From NCBI RefSeq assembly GCF_001747085.1, contig NZ_MDJD01000054.1, positions 744,001 to 808,000 of the forward strand: a DNA stretch of 64,000 nt. The letters are read 5' to 3'. The DNA is from Flavivirga aquatica (GTDB lineage Bacteria > Bacteroidota > Bacteroidia > Flavobacteriales > Flavobacteriaceae). Position numbers and translations under genes: made by a program. Below the pieces are notes generated by a model, which saw only the letters and a list, made by a program, of their open reading frames with translations, was not told the DNA's origin and ran no database searches. Each line of letters opens with the position of its first letter. Position 1 is the first letter of the stretch. Below are positions 45,360 through 58,407 of this stretch, piece by piece.

Positions 45360-46124
45360 TTACTTTTTTAATTCGCTAGTTATATCCTTAAATGTATTCA
45401 TTATTAAACCTACATCTACTGCATAAGAAATATATTGTACTCCAATATCTTTCCACATTTTAGCTTTTTCTGGAGATTCTGTAAACGTACCAACTGCTTT
45501 CCCATATTTTTTAGCTGTTTCAACAGCACCTTTCATAGCATCTACTACTTTTGGATCGTTTACTTGACCAGGAACACCACAAGATTGCGATAAATCATAA
45601 GGACCCAAAAAGATTACATCAATACCATCTACTTTTACAATTTCTTCTAAATTATTTATCCCCTCCATTCCTTCAATATGAATAATAGTGGTTACACTAT
45701 CATTTGCTTTTCCAAAATGATCTGCAGAAGTAATATTTGTGTATTCAGCGGCTCTAACATAGCGACACATACCTCGTTCTCCTTTAGGATAGAACTTAGT
45801 TGCTTTAACTAATTTATCTGCATCTGCTTTAGTACATATTTGCGGAACTTGAATGCATTTTGCTCCTATATCTAAAGTTCTTAAAATTAAAGTTTCTGAA
45901 TTCTCTGTAACTCTAACTACTGGTGTAATACCTCTAGCTTCAGCTGCTCTAATCATATTTTGGGCAGACTCAATGCTATAAGGTCCGTGCTCCATATCTA
46001 TAATTACAAAATCGAAACCACTTAAGGCTGCTATTTCAACAATAGCAGGGTCTTGCATTTTACAAAAAGGACCAAATACTGTTTTGCCTTCATTAAGGCT
46101 ATCTTTTAATATGTTTTTACTCAT
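45360..46124 (-). CDS. HpcH/HpaI family 2-keto-3-deoxy-acid aldolase
   Basis: 254 residues, standard for the class II HpcH/HpaI family. Signatures: FVIIDMEHGPYSIESA (about residues 35-50), PVVRVTEN, IHIEGMEGINNLEE with the metal Glu, and IDVIFLGPYDLSQSCGVPGQ with the metal Asp. Relatives cleave 2-keto-3-deoxy or 4-hydroxy-2-oxo acids to pyruvate plus an aldehyde. It lies 2 bases after the aldehyde dehydrogenase, and the cycloisomerase is further upstream, so the three form a complete route from an anhydroaldose to pyruvate and glyceraldehyde without phosphorylation. In the characterised D-anhydrogalactose route a kinase and a phosphate aldolase do this instead; neither gene is in the window. 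Confidence 0.88.
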   Translation of the reverse strand: MSKNILKDSLNEGKTVFGPFCKMQDPAIVEIAALSGFDFVIIDMEHGPYSIESAQNMIRAAEARGITPVVRVTENSETLILRTLDIGAKCIQVPQICTKADADKLVKATKFYPKGERGMCRYVRAAEYTNITSADHFGKANDSVTTIIHIEGMEGINNLEEIVKVDGIDVIFLGPYDLSQSCGVPGQVNDPKVVDAMKGAVETAKKYGKAVGTFTESPEKAKMWKDIGVQYISYAVDVGLIMNTFKDITSELKK

Positions 46125-46126
46125 AA

Positions 46127-47581
46127 TTATATTGCTGTAGATACACGTTTTTTAACTAAGTAATCGTCTAATGCTAAATGAGAACAATCATGTCCTATTC
46201 CACTATTTTTGAATCCTCCATGAGGTAAGTAGATTGCGTATTTAACACCATTAATTTGAATTTCTCCAAATTCTAATTCTTCAGTAAATCTTTCAATTCT
46301 TTTGTGATCGTTTGTAAAAATATATGATGCTAATCCAAATTCTGTATCATTAGCTAGTTCTAAAACTTCATCATCTGTTTCAAAAGACATTACACCAGCT
46401 ACTGGACCAAATGTTTCTTCTTTAAAAACCTTCATATCTGCAGTTGCTCCAGACACAATTGTTGGTTCTATCCAGTTTCCTCCTTCTGGTAAGCCTTCTG
46501 GTATTTTTCCTCCAAATTCTAATTTAGCTCCTTTACTAACGGCATCTTCAACAATTTCGAACATTCTATCTCTAGCTTCTCTGGAAGCTAAAGGTCCCAT
46601 AAAGACATCTTCATTCTCTTTGATTCCAAAACCAACTTTAATTTCTGAGGCTCTTTTTACGTATTCTTTTAAGAACTTATCGTATATACTCTTATGTACA
46701 AAAATTCTATTAGCTGCTACGCAAATTTGACCTGTATTACCAAACTTTAATCCAATTGCTAAATCTAACGCTTTGTCCAAATCTGCATCATCAAATACAA
46801 TAAAAGGTGCATTACCTCCTAATTCCATTCCTAACTTTTTAATAGATGTTGTACTATCTGCTATTACTCGTTGTCCTGTTTGTGTAGAGCCTATCATTGT
46901 TAAAACTGCTGGAATTTTACTAGTAGTCATAGGTGTTGCCACTTCTCTACTTGATCCGGCTAAAATATTAACTACGCCAGCAGGAAAGTTTATACTGTGC
47001 AAAATTTCGCCCACCATATAGGTTGATAATGGTGATAGTGTTGATGGCTTAATAATTAATGAACAACCTGAAGCTAGTGCTGGACCAATTTTATAGCCTA
47101 CATTTAATAAAGGAAAATTCCAAGCCAAATAAGCTACTGCAACACCTGCTGGTTTAGAAATCATTTTGTGGGTATGCGTGTTGTCGTGATCTGGAATTTG
47201 TTCTTCTCTTAAATTCTGCATTGCATTAGGATACCACTCTAAAGCCTCTGTTAGCCTATCAATATCCTCTTGAGATCCCGCATAAGTTTTACCCATTTCG
47301 TGTACCATTGCTGTTCTTAATTCATGCTCTTTTTCCAATATAGCATCTTTAAGTTTAAGCATCCACGTCGTTCTATCTGCTAAAGATAATTTTGACCAAT
47401 ATTTAAATCCTTTTTGAGCCGATTGTAATGCTTTTTCTGCATCTTCCTTTCCTGCCTTTGCTACTTGCGCAATAACTTCTCCTGTTGCTGGACAAATCAC
47501 ATCTTCTCTTTTACCACTTACTGCATCGACTAATTGACCGTCAATGTATAATTTTTTATATCCGAAATTCTCTGTTTTCAT
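46127..47581 (-). CDS. Aldehyde dehydrogenase, probable 3,6-anhydrogalactose dehydrogenase
   Basis: 484 residues, complete NAD(P)-ALDH. The Rossmann region has VAVAYLAWNFPLL and IIKPSTLSPLS. The general-base Glu is in LGMELGGNAPF and the catalytic Cys in GNTGQICVAANRIFV (about residue 287). The C-terminus GFKNSGIGHDCSHLALDDYL is succinate-semialdehyde-dehydrogenase-like, the group that also includes lactaldehyde and 3,6-anhydrogalactose dehydrogenases (DauA). It sits between the cycloisomerase and the aldolase, which fits oxidation of anhydrogalactose to anhydrogalactonate in the cytoplasm. The enzyme family is certain; the substrate is inferred from neighbours. Confidence 0.9.
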   Translation of the reverse strand: MKTENFGYKKLYIDGQLVDAVSGKREDVICPATGEVIAQVAKAGKEDAEKALQSAQKGFKYWSKLSLADRTTWMLKLKDAILEKEHELRTAMVHEMGKTYAGSQEDIDRLTEALEWYPNAMQNLREEQIPDHDNTHTHKMISKPAGVAVAYLAWNFPLLNVGYKIGPALASGCSLIIKPSTLSPLSTYMVGEILHSINFPAGVVNILAGSSREVATPMTTSKIPAVLTMIGSTQTGQRVIADSTTSIKKLGMELGGNAPFIVFDDADLDKALDLAIGLKFGNTGQICVAANRIFVHKSIYDKFLKEYVKRASEIKVGFGIKENEDVFMGPLASREARDRMFEIVEDAVSKGAKLEFGGKIPEGLPEGGNWIEPTIVSGATADMKVFKEETFGPVAGVMSFETDDEVLELANDTEFGLASYIFTNDHKRIERFTEELEFGEIQINGVKYAIYLPHGGFKNSGIGHDCSHLALDDYLVKKRVSTAI

Positions 47582-47681
47582 TTGTGTTTTTTCTTTTTAC
47601 AATTACATGTAACTTTTGACGTCTAAATTAATGATTCCTTATAGAATTTTAAAGATTATTTTAGACTTATTTAGTTTCATT

Positions 47682-48854
47682 CTACTTTAAAATTTTCTGC
47701 ATGACACTATCATTATCAACAGCATTACTAATTGTATACTCTCTTAAGACATCTTCGTCTACATCTATACCTAAACCTGGCCTGTTTGGTACTTCTATAT
47801 ATCCATCTTTCATTTCAATTGAAGGGAATGTTAGCTTCTCACGAAGTCCATTTTCTGTTTGATCATACTCTATTAAGAAATCTGGCTGATACATTCTTCC
47901 TGGAACAGACTCTATGTTTGCAATAAAGTGTAATGCAACATGAATACCTATAGAGGTTCCCCAAGTATGAGGTATTAAGTCTACTCCATTCGCACTCGCT
48001 AGAGCTCCAATTCGTTTTGCTTCCGTTAAACCTCCACTTGCACAAATATCTGGTTGGATTATATCTACAGATTTATTTTTTATTAACTGTTGGAATCCAA
48101 ATCTTAAATATTCACATTCACCTCCAGCAATAGGAATGGTTGTTTTTTGCCTCAGCTCATTGTATTGATCATAAAACTCAGGAGATAACGGCTCTTCAAA
48201 CCAACCTATATTGTACTTTTCTATTTCTCTTGCAAGTTGAGTTGCTTCTCTCAGCGTATAGGCATGGTTAGAATCTACCATTAATTCTATATCATCTCCA
48301 ATGATTTCACGTATCATTTTCACATGCTCTACATCCTTTTTAATCCCTAATCCAACTTTCATCTTAATTGCTTTGAAACCTTGAGAAACATATAGCTTAG
48401 CTTCTTCTTCAAAATTTTTAGAAGGGTTGTCATGATCTGTAAAGTACAAACCAGTTGCATATGGTTTTATTTTAGTTCGATGAGCTCCTCCCAATAATGT
48501 TGATACTGGTTGATTAAGGATTTTACCTTTTAAATCCCATATAGCAATATCAATAGCACTCATAGACGCTGCTAAAACACCTCTTCTAGCAAAATCCAAC
48601 GTCTTTCTATACATAGTATTCCAAACAACCTCATTTTCTAATGCGTTTTGTCCAATTACAAAAGGTTCTAACAATTTAATTCCTGCTTCCAAAACAGTTG
48701 CTGGCCCATAACCTTCTCCCCATCCATATTGTCCATTCGTTGCAGTTACCTTCACAACACATATACATCTCTCAGAATACTCCCATTGAGAAAAGAAAAA
48801 GCTATTAGACAGCTTATCCTTAAGTATAAATGTTTCTATTTTTTCAATTATCAT
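47682..48854 (-). CDS. Enolase-superfamily cycloisomerase, probable 3,6-anhydrogalactonate cycloisomerase
   Basis: 390 residues. The catalytic K-x-K is Lys164/Lys166 in AIKMKVGLG. Metal ligands are Asp194 (MVDSNH), Glu220/Glu221 (FEEPLSP) and Glu246 (GGECEY), with Asp269 and His296 (LIPHTWG) forming the second base dyad. This is the MLE/MR subgroup, which includes 3,6-anhydrogalactonate cycloisomerases that open the anhydro ring to give 2-keto-3-deoxygalactonate. It is the first gene of the operon, 100 bp before the aldehyde dehydrogenase, and an operator copy lies 129 bp upstream. Substrate assignment rests on the aldehyde dehydrogenase and aldolase next door. Confidence 0.88.
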   Translation of the reverse strand: MIIEKIETFILKDKLSNSFFFSQWEYSERCICVVKVTATNGQYGWGEGYGPATVLEAGIKLLEPFVIGQNALENEVVWNTMYRKTLDFARRGVLAASMSAIDIAIWDLKGKILNQPVSTLLGGAHRTKIKPYATGLYFTDHDNPSKNFEEEAKLYVSQGFKAIKMKVGLGIKKDVEHVKMIREIIGDDIELMVDSNHAYTLREATQLAREIEKYNIGWFEEPLSPEFYDQYNELRQKTTIPIAGGECEYLRFGFQQLIKNKSVDIIQPDICASGGLTEAKRIGALASANGVDLIPHTWGTSIGIHVALHFIANIESVPGRMYQPDFLIEYDQTENGLREKLTFPSIEMKDGYIEVPNRPGLGIDVDEDVLREYTISNAVDNDSVMQKILK

Positions 48855-48982
48855 ATTTCATATTTTGTTTATAAAAATCTCCTAGTTAATCATATAAAAA
48901 CCAAGTGTTTATATTTAAAAAACACATCAATCTTAATCGCCTACTAAATTAAGTGATATCCTATTTTTTTTACATATATAAA

Positions 48983-49008
48983 TTACCCTAGAGATAATCT
49001 ATTTTACC
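48983..49008 (-). promoter_or_regulatory. 21-bp-spaced TTACC direct repeat (operator) for catabolic operon
   Basis: TTACC half-sites at 48983 and 49004, exactly 21 bp apart. Extended flanks are AAATTACCCTAGA and CTATTTTACC. This is one of the best copies and lies 129 bp upstream of the cycloisomerase start. Confidence 0.7.
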
Positions 49009-49350
49009 TAATTACAAGGAAGACAATCCTAGCATTCATGAGTATTAAACTCATTAAAAATAACAAACTTGAAATACCATTATTAATAAACTCAATTCAA
49101 ATATCTTTTTTGTAAGGTGAGAAATCCTTCGAAGAAGTAATTTTATTTTTGCTTAAATTTCACATTACTTAATGAAATTATTAAATAAAGTCATAAACAT
49201 CTTTTATAATTATACATCAGTGCAATAAATCTAATTTCTATATTTATTACACTCCACCAACATAAATCACCAATATCCAACACCCTAAATCATTTCAACA
49301 ATACTATATGAGTTTATATAAAATCTAACTTTTTGGCTCAACTTTAAATA

Positions 49351-49386
49351 AAAAAAGGAGGCTATCATTTAAGACAACCCCCTTTT
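49351..49386 (-). terminator. Rho-independent terminator after susD
   Basis: On the minus strand AAAAGGGGGTTGTC pairs (with G-U wobbles) with GATAGCCTCCTTTT across a 6-base loop, ending in a T run. It lies about 26 bp past the susD stop. Confidence 0.75.
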
Positions 49387-49411
49387 CCTTAATTAAATAA
49401 CTCTTTAGTAA

Positions 49412-51166
49412 TTAATAACCAAAATTCTGATCAAAAACATCAACTCCTACTCTATCTATTTCAGCTTGAGGGATAGGTAAATAGTAATGTCTCTCAAAAA
49501 ATGGACGGGTTGGGTTATTAGGATCTGCATCAACTATTTCAAACGTTAAAGATCCATCAACTTGTTTAGTCCATTGTAAACCTTTTTCATCATAACCACC
49601 TAAGTGCGCCTCATTCATCCATCGTCTTTCATCAAAGAAATTATGTCTTTCAAAACACAATTCGATTCTTCTTTCTCTTTTAATGGCTTCCAAAAGCTCA
49701 GCACCTGATTTTGTAATTTCTGGTTGCATTGCTCTAGTAGACACTTTATTTAGGAATGTTCTTGCTTCAACTTCATCTCCTACATGATACATAGCTTCAG
49801 CATAATTCAAATAAATTTCAGCTAATCGGTAAATAATAAAAGGTCTATCTGGAGATATGTCGGCAACACCTACACTTTCATCTTGAAACTTTCTAATATT
49901 ATATGCTGTTTTAGAAAAATGTCTAAAATTACCTGGCTTACTTGTATCATCAGTATCTAAACCATTATTTCCTGAATCTCCATCAATTGTAGATTTAAAA
50001 TATTCAATATTTCTACCTCTAAATGGTGCTCCATTGTAAAGAATATCTGCGTAATATCTCAATTCTCTGTTATCATTAGGCACAGAAGGATCATAACTAG
50101 TTCCCGCTTCACTAGTAGTAGTACCATCAGCCATATTGAACAATTGCACAAAATTATGAGTAGGTGTAGATAAACCCCATCCTTCGTCTCCCTTAGGACC
50201 TAAAGCTTGATTGGGTAAAGTAGCAGCAAGTGCACTATTATCATAAAGTACATTACCAAAAGCTCTAGCAAATAATATATCAGGATTACTTTCTGTTAAA
50301 AATAAATCTTGATAATCTTTTGCAGTGCTTACAGGTGTTAAATCTCTGGCGTTAACAGCATCAATTAAATCCTTTGCTGCATCAGCTGCATCTTGCCACT
50401 TTGTTCCCTTTGTATAATCGTAAAGCGGACCACTTGGCGTTGTGCTTGGATCATGTAATCTACTTGCAGCATATAATAGTACACGTGATTTAGCAGCCAT
50501 TGCAGAAAGCTTGGTAGCTCTACCAAATTCTTCATTTGGTCTTGCTTCTGGTAGTGCAGCTATAGCTGCATCTAAATTAGCTACGATGAAATCAACACAA
50601 TCCTCATAAGAATCTCTACTGCGTACAAAATCGCCTTCTAAAAACGCTATAGGCTCATCTAAAATCGGAACTCCTCCAAAATAATTAATTAATTGAAAGT
50701 AAGTATTCCCCATTAGAAATTGCATTTCCCCTTTCAAAATTGCAGCCTCTTCAGGATTAGATTGCATAACCGAACTATCATCTATTTGTGACAAAAAACC
50801 ACCAATATCTCGTACATAAGCAAAATAATCTCTCCAAGTTCCAAAAAAGTCTCCAACATTATTAGAATTCCAACCTGCTTTTATTCTAAATCTATCCAAA
50901 TTTCTAAAATTAAACCTCGCTTCAAAAGAAATCTGTTCAAGATTTACATATCTAGGCCAGAATCTTCTTCTAGTTAACCCCCAAGATCCTGTACTGTTAT
51001 ATGCTGATGCTACTACAAGATCAGCTAGTTCTATATTATTGAAGACAGCAACGCCAGTAAAACCAGATCTGTCATCAGGCTCCAATACTTCTTCACAATT
51101 TAAAAATGCCACAGACACAAATAGTAGTGTTGTAAAAAGTATACTAATATTTTTTATTCTTTTCAT
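49412..51166 (-). CDS. susD: SusD/RagB-family outer-membrane glycan-binding lipoprotein
   Basis: 584 residues. Lipoprotein leader ends FLNC near residue 24, giving EEVLEPDD at the mature N-terminus. The SusD-like helical TPR scaffold is recognisable in NPEEAAILKGEMQFLMGNTYFQLINYFGGVP (about 135-170) and in PFIIYRLAEIYLNYAEAMYHVG (about 445-465). The C-terminus FFERHYYLPIPQAEID is typical. SusD caps the SusC barrel and presents oligosaccharides. It is co-transcribed with the SusC gene 17 bases upstream and followed by a terminator. The bound glycan is presumably a sulfated galacto-oligosaccharide, judged from neighbouring enzymes. Confidence 0.96.
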   Translation of the reverse strand: MKRIKNISILFTTLLFVSVAFLNCEEVLEPDDRSGFTGVAVFNNIELADLVVASAYNSTGSWGLTRRRFWPRYVNLEQISFEARFNFRNLDRFRIKAGWNSNNVGDFFGTWRDYFAYVRDIGGFLSQIDDSSVMQSNPEEAAILKGEMQFLMGNTYFQLINYFGGVPILDEPIAFLEGDFVRSRDSYEDCVDFIVANLDAAIAALPEARPNEEFGRATKLSAMAAKSRVLLYAASRLHDPSTTPSGPLYDYTKGTKWQDAADAAKDLIDAVNARDLTPVSTAKDYQDLFLTESNPDILFARAFGNVLYDNSALAATLPNQALGPKGDEGWGLSTPTHNFVQLFNMADGTTTSEAGTSYDPSVPNDNRELRYYADILYNGAPFRGRNIEYFKSTIDGDSGNNGLDTDDTSKPGNFRHFSKTAYNIRKFQDESVGVADISPDRPFIIYRLAEIYLNYAEAMYHVGDEVEARTFLNKVSTRAMQPEITKSGAELLEAIKRERRIELCFERHNFFDERRWMNEAHLGGYDEKGLQWTKQVDGSLTFEIVDADPNNPTRPFFERHYYLPIPQAEIDRVGVDVFDQNFGY

Positions 51167-51183
51167 TGTAATTAATTATTTTG

Positions 51184-54100
51184 TTAAAAACTAATGTTAG
51201 CACCTATAGTGTAGGTCTTTAATGTTCCGTAATTAGTACCTGCAAAACCATTATAACTCGTAACCTCAGGATCTAAACCTAAATCAGCTATATCAGAGAA
51301 AAAGGTAAATAGATTAAACCCTCTTGCAAAAATCCTGATATCTGCTCCTAATTTAGTATTTTCATTTTTAAGTGTATAAGACAGCTCTAATTCTTTTAAC
51401 CTTACAAAAGAAGAATCCATAAGCCAAGTCTCAGCAAAATTTTGACCTCCAGTAGTATCACCTAAACTTGTATTAATATCACTACTTTGTTGGTCGATAT
51501 CTCCAAATGCTCTAGGAAACTGTGCACCTCTGTTATTTGGTGTCCACCTTCCATCAAAAAGGTGTTTAGGTTTAACAACACTATTAAAGTACACTAGGGT
51601 TTTAGCTCTAGCTTGTCCTTGGAATAAGAAATTTAAACCAAAGTTATTCCATTGCACGCCTCCTGCTATACCAAACTGTATTTCAGGTACATTTGAAAAA
51701 TTAGCTCTTACTCTATCATCATTATTAAGTACTCCATCGTCATTAGTGTCAACATAACGAATATCACCCTCTCGAGAAACAAATGCTGGAGGACCAGTAG
51801 GAGTATTATCTGCAATCAACTGATTTTGAGCATCTACTTGTCCTTGAGATATCAATAAACCATTTGTAGGGAAAAACAATGGTGCAAACAAAGGGTTGCC
51901 TTCTTGCTTAAGCGACTCGAGTAATCCAGGTGGATCGATACCCTCAATAACTTTACTTCTTGCGAACGTCAAATTACCTCCTATATTATAGTTTACACTA
52001 CCTATTTGATCATTCCATGATAATTGAAAATCAAATCCTTTGTTTTCAACGACACCAATATTTTGATTTGGAAGATCATTACCTCCAGCAGATAACCCTA
52101 AGTAAAGCGGAGTATCCCCAGTAGCTGGAACTAAAATATCATCTCTAGTTTCAGTAAAGTAATTTACTTCAGCAGATAATCTTCTATCAAATAAAGTAAA
52201 ATTTAAGCCTATATTTAGCATTTCTGAATTTTCCCAGGTAACAGCAGGATTTGGCTCTGTACCTTGTGTTAGACCAAAAATCAAATTACCATCAGTTCCT
52301 TGAATAAAAGTATTAGGAATAGGTTCATTAAAATTAAGCGTACCATTATTAAGAGATGGTCCTAACCTATAACGTTCTGTAAACTGGAATCTAGGTATTC
52401 TATCATTACCTAACCTAGCCCAAGATCCACTTAATTTTAACTCATCTAACCAATTAACATTTTCTAAAAACTTTTCCTTACTTAAAACCCATGATCCAGA
52501 AATACTAGGAAACGTACCAAACTGATTTCCAGATCCAAAAATATCTGAACCATCACTTCGTAATGTAAGATCTAAGAAATACTTCTTCTTATAATCGTAT
52601 GATAAAGACCCAAAAGCACTAATTCTATTAGCCACACCAGATGCACCAGTTGCACTTACTCCATCGTTACTACCTGAAAACAATTCTGGTAAGCTAGCTG
52701 ATGGAAATCCACCAACTTTTCTAGCTTCGAAATTATTATTTTCGTCTTTTTGACGTTCAACTCCAATAAAAGCATTAATAGAATGATTATCTTTAAATTT
52801 TGTATTATAACGTAATGTTGCGTTTAGTAGCAAGTTATCATTTTGCTGAAGTCTCTCTGTTAAAGTTCTTTCTGGACCTTCTCTACCTCTACCTGTTTGA
52901 GGTATAAAATCGTTATTAACTTCATCATAAAGATAATATGTCCAAGGAGTATACCAGTCTTTAGTATGCGTATTTATCTTACGCAAACCTGCATAAGCGT
53001 TAATACTTAATCCTTTAACTAACCTATCTAATTTCCAATCAAAAGAGAATCTCCCTCTTAAGTTTGATCCATCTTGGTTAATAAAGCCAGTTTTGTTACT
53101 AGATAAAAGTACAGGGTTTTGTCCGAATTCTAAAGTACCAGGTCCTGGTAAACCATTTGGAAAAACAGCTACATCTGTTGGGAGACTCTGATAAATACTT
53201 TGAAAAATAAGGTTTGTTGGAATACCAGGGGTATTTCTATCTGAAAATTGACCTGAAACATCTACACCTACTTTAATATCATCCGTTATTTTAATATCAA
53301 AATTGGTTCTGAACTGGTCTTGTTTAAAATTCACATCCCCAGATTTAAATAAACTTTCTTGATTATAGCTATCTACACTTACATGGTACTTTATATATTC
53401 ACTACCACCAGAAACACTAATTCTATGTCTTGTTTCAGGAGAACTATTTGCTATAGTTTCATCAAACCAATCTGTGTCAGGAGATGTAAAAGGATTTGTT
53501 CCTATGGCATCTATTTGCGCTTGAGTAAACTCTGGAGTTCCTCCAGTTCTAGCAATGATTTCGTTTTGATAAGTAGCATACTCTCTTCCATTAATAAGAC
53601 GAACTGGAGCTGCTAAAGAAGATGTATTATACTCAGTAGTTATACTAACTTTAGGTTTACCTGTTCTACCTCTTTTAGTGGTAACTAATATTACTCCATT
53701 TGCTGCTCTAGCTCCATATATAGCAGCTGTACCATCCTTTAATACTGATAAAGAAGCGATATCATCTGGCGACAATCTACTTAACTCAGCTTCTCCAGAC
53801 ACAATACCATCTATAAGTATTAGTGCTGAATTGTTACCAGTAGTAGATCTACCTCTAACAAAAATCTGTCTTGCATCATTTCCATTTCCTCCTGGGAAAC
53901 CACCTCTATCTACAACTACCAAACCAGGCGCTCTACCTGCTAAAGATTTGGTAATATCTTTACTTGAACCTTGCTGAATATCCTTACCTCCTATTGTGGC
54001 AACCGCTCCTGTTAGTTCTCCTCTTGTTTTTGTGGTATAACCAACTACAACAACCTCATCAAGACCTGCTATATCTTGCTCTAAAACAACATCTACAATT

Positions 54101-54510
54101 CCTGCACTTGACACAGCAACTTCTTTTGTTTTATAGCCCACATAAGAAAACACAAGTGTTGCACTACTATTACTTAAAGAAATTGAATACTTACCATCAA
54201 AATCTGTCTGGGCTCCAGAAGCTGTTCCTTTCACAGATATATTAACTCCTGGTAATGGACCATCTACATCTGAAACTGTTCCTGAAACTACAGTTTGCTG
54301 ATTTGCTAATGTAATTTCATCATTTGTCAAAATCTCCGTACTCGTTTTAAGCTTATCGTCAGATTTTTTGCTGGAATCTGCATTCACCTGAGTAAAGCTA
54401 ACAGAAAAACAGAAAACCGCTAATAACGCTTTCTTAATTAACTTGTTAAACGCAAAACCCGCCAGCTTAAAGCTGCCGTTTTGCCTTTCAAGTTTTTTTA
54501 ATTCTTTCAT
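51184..54510 (-). CDS. susC: SusC/RagA-family TonB-dependent outer-membrane transporter
   Basis: 1108 residues. The N-terminal leader (to about residue 45) is followed by a carboxypeptidase-D-regulatory-like domain (GTVSDVDGPLPGVNISVKGT, about 77-97). Next come a TonB box/plug (VVVVGYTTKTRGELTGAV, about 153-170; LILIDGIVSGEAELSRLSP) and a beta-barrel to the C-terminal aromatic residue (GTLKTYTIGANISF). The stretch ITTKRGRTGKPK and the region LSVLKDGTAAIYGARAANGV are standard SusC plug features. It imports oligosaccharides with energy from TonB. It pairs with the SusD gene 17 bases downstream. An operator copy lies 114 bp upstream. Confidence 0.97.
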   Translation of the reverse strand: MKELKKLERQNGSFKLAGFAFNKLIKKALLAVFCFSVSFTQVNADSSKKSDDKLKTSTEILTNDEITLANQQTVVSGTVSDVDGPLPGVNISVKGTASGAQTDFDGKYSISLSNSSATLVFSYVGYKTKEVAVSSAGIVDVVLEQDIAGLDEVVVVGYTTKTRGELTGAVATIGGKDIQQGSSKDITKSLAGRAPGLVVVDRGGFPGGNGNDARQIFVRGRSTTGNNSALILIDGIVSGEAELSRLSPDDIASLSVLKDGTAAIYGARAANGVILVTTKRGRTGKPKVSITTEYNTSSLAAPVRLINGREYATYQNEIIARTGGTPEFTQAQIDAIGTNPFTSPDTDWFDETIANSSPETRHRISVSGGSEYIKYHVSVDSYNQESLFKSGDVNFKQDQFRTNFDIKITDDIKVGVDVSGQFSDRNTPGIPTNLIFQSIYQSLPTDVAVFPNGLPGPGTLEFGQNPVLLSSNKTGFINQDGSNLRGRFSFDWKLDRLVKGLSINAYAGLRKINTHTKDWYTPWTYYLYDEVNNDFIPQTGRGREGPERTLTERLQQNDNLLLNATLRYNTKFKDNHSINAFIGVERQKDENNNFEARKVGGFPSASLPELFSGSNDGVSATGASGVANRISAFGSLSYDYKKKYFLDLTLRSDGSDIFGSGNQFGTFPSISGSWVLSKEKFLENVNWLDELKLSGSWARLGNDRIPRFQFTERYRLGPSLNNGTLNFNEPIPNTFIQGTDGNLIFGLTQGTEPNPAVTWENSEMLNIGLNFTLFDRRLSAEVNYFTETRDDILVPATGDTPLYLGLSAGGNDLPNQNIGVVENKGFDFQLSWNDQIGSVNYNIGGNLTFARSKVIEGIDPPGLLESLKQEGNPLFAPLFFPTNGLLISQGQVDAQNQLIADNTPTGPPAFVSREGDIRYVDTNDDGVLNNDDRVRANFSNVPEIQFGIAGGVQWNNFGLNFLFQGQARAKTLVYFNSVVKPKHLFDGRWTPNNRGAQFPRAFGDIDQQSSDINTSLGDTTGGQNFAETWLMDSSFVRLKELELSYTLKNENTKLGADIRIFARGFNLFTFFSDIADLGLDPEVTSYNGFAGTNYGTLKTYTIGANISF

Positions 54511-54623
54511 AAAATTTAGTTTAAGTTTGAATTAGTTAATTGATAAATATTTGATATGTTAAAAAACATAACCGTAGTTTAACACGAAATTAACAGAATA
54601 GCACTCTTCTAAGTTAATAAAAA

Positions 54624-54649
54624 TTACCCTAGATCTTCATAATTTTACC
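54624..54649 (-). promoter_or_regulatory. 21-bp-spaced TTACC direct repeat (operator) for susCD
   Basis: TTACC half-sites at 54624 and 54645, 21 bp apart, within AAATTACCCTAGA and AATTTTACCCCG. It lies 114 bp upstream of the susC start. The remainder of the 410-bp gap 54511-54920 contains the AT-rich susC leader and the GH2 terminator; I see no gene there. Confidence 0.7.
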
Positions 54650-54860
54650 CCGTTTTTAGTCAAATCATTAAAAATCTCACATAAAAATAAAGAAATATAT
54701 TTTTTTGGATTTTTTTTCTTACACAATATATAAATAAATCTGTATATTTTTTTAATATTTTATTAACATTTTTATTAATATGAAACATTACTCTGAAATA
54801 GAATTAAATAACAACTACTAGCTTTGCTAAATTCCTTTGAAGTTTTATATTGAAATTTCA

Positions 54861-54897
54861 AAAAAAAAGAGTAGCTACTAAAATTCAGCAACTACTC
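54861..54897 (-). terminator. Rho-independent terminator after GH2
   Basis: On the minus strand GAGTAGTTGCTG pairs (three G-U wobbles) with TAGTAGCTACTC across a 5-base loop, followed directly by TTTTTTTT. It lies 24 bp past the GH2 stop. Confidence 0.85.
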
Positions 54898-54920
54898 CTC
54901 CCAGTATATAGAACCTACTT

Positions 54921-58199
<3,279 letters not shown>

Positions 58200-58359
58200 T
58201 CAAATTTTCTTAATACAAATCCGAAAATTAGGGTTCTTAATTTAATCTCATCACTTCGATAACTTAAACATAGGTTTTCAAGTCCCACTCTTAAACTTTG
58301 TCCTTTCTACAAAAATAGATTAATGAAGCACCTATTTTTTATCTTATCTAAAAGAAGAG

Positions 58360-58377
58360 TATCCAATCGATTGGATA
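58360..58377. promoter_or_regulatory. Perfect 18-bp palindrome upstream of GH2
   Basis: TATCCAATCGATTGGATA is a perfect inverted repeat with a central CG, as in LacI/GalR-family operators. It lies 170-200 bp upstream of the GH2 start codons. The surrounding 58191-58541 gap (351 bp) holds no gene; its other clear element is the terminator at 58408-58448. Confidence 0.45.
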
Positions 58378-58407
58378 TTACACTATAAATATAGCTCAAA
58401 ATTTAAC

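Larger units (their letters stand above)
48855..49411. other. Intergenic region between cycloisomerase operon and susD
   Basis: 557 bp without a gene. The left part is the promoter region of the minus-strand catabolic operon with an operator copy at 48983-49008. The right end carries the susCD terminator at 49351-49386. The middle (about 49010-49345) is AT-rich and I see nothing recognisable in it. Confidence 0.6.
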
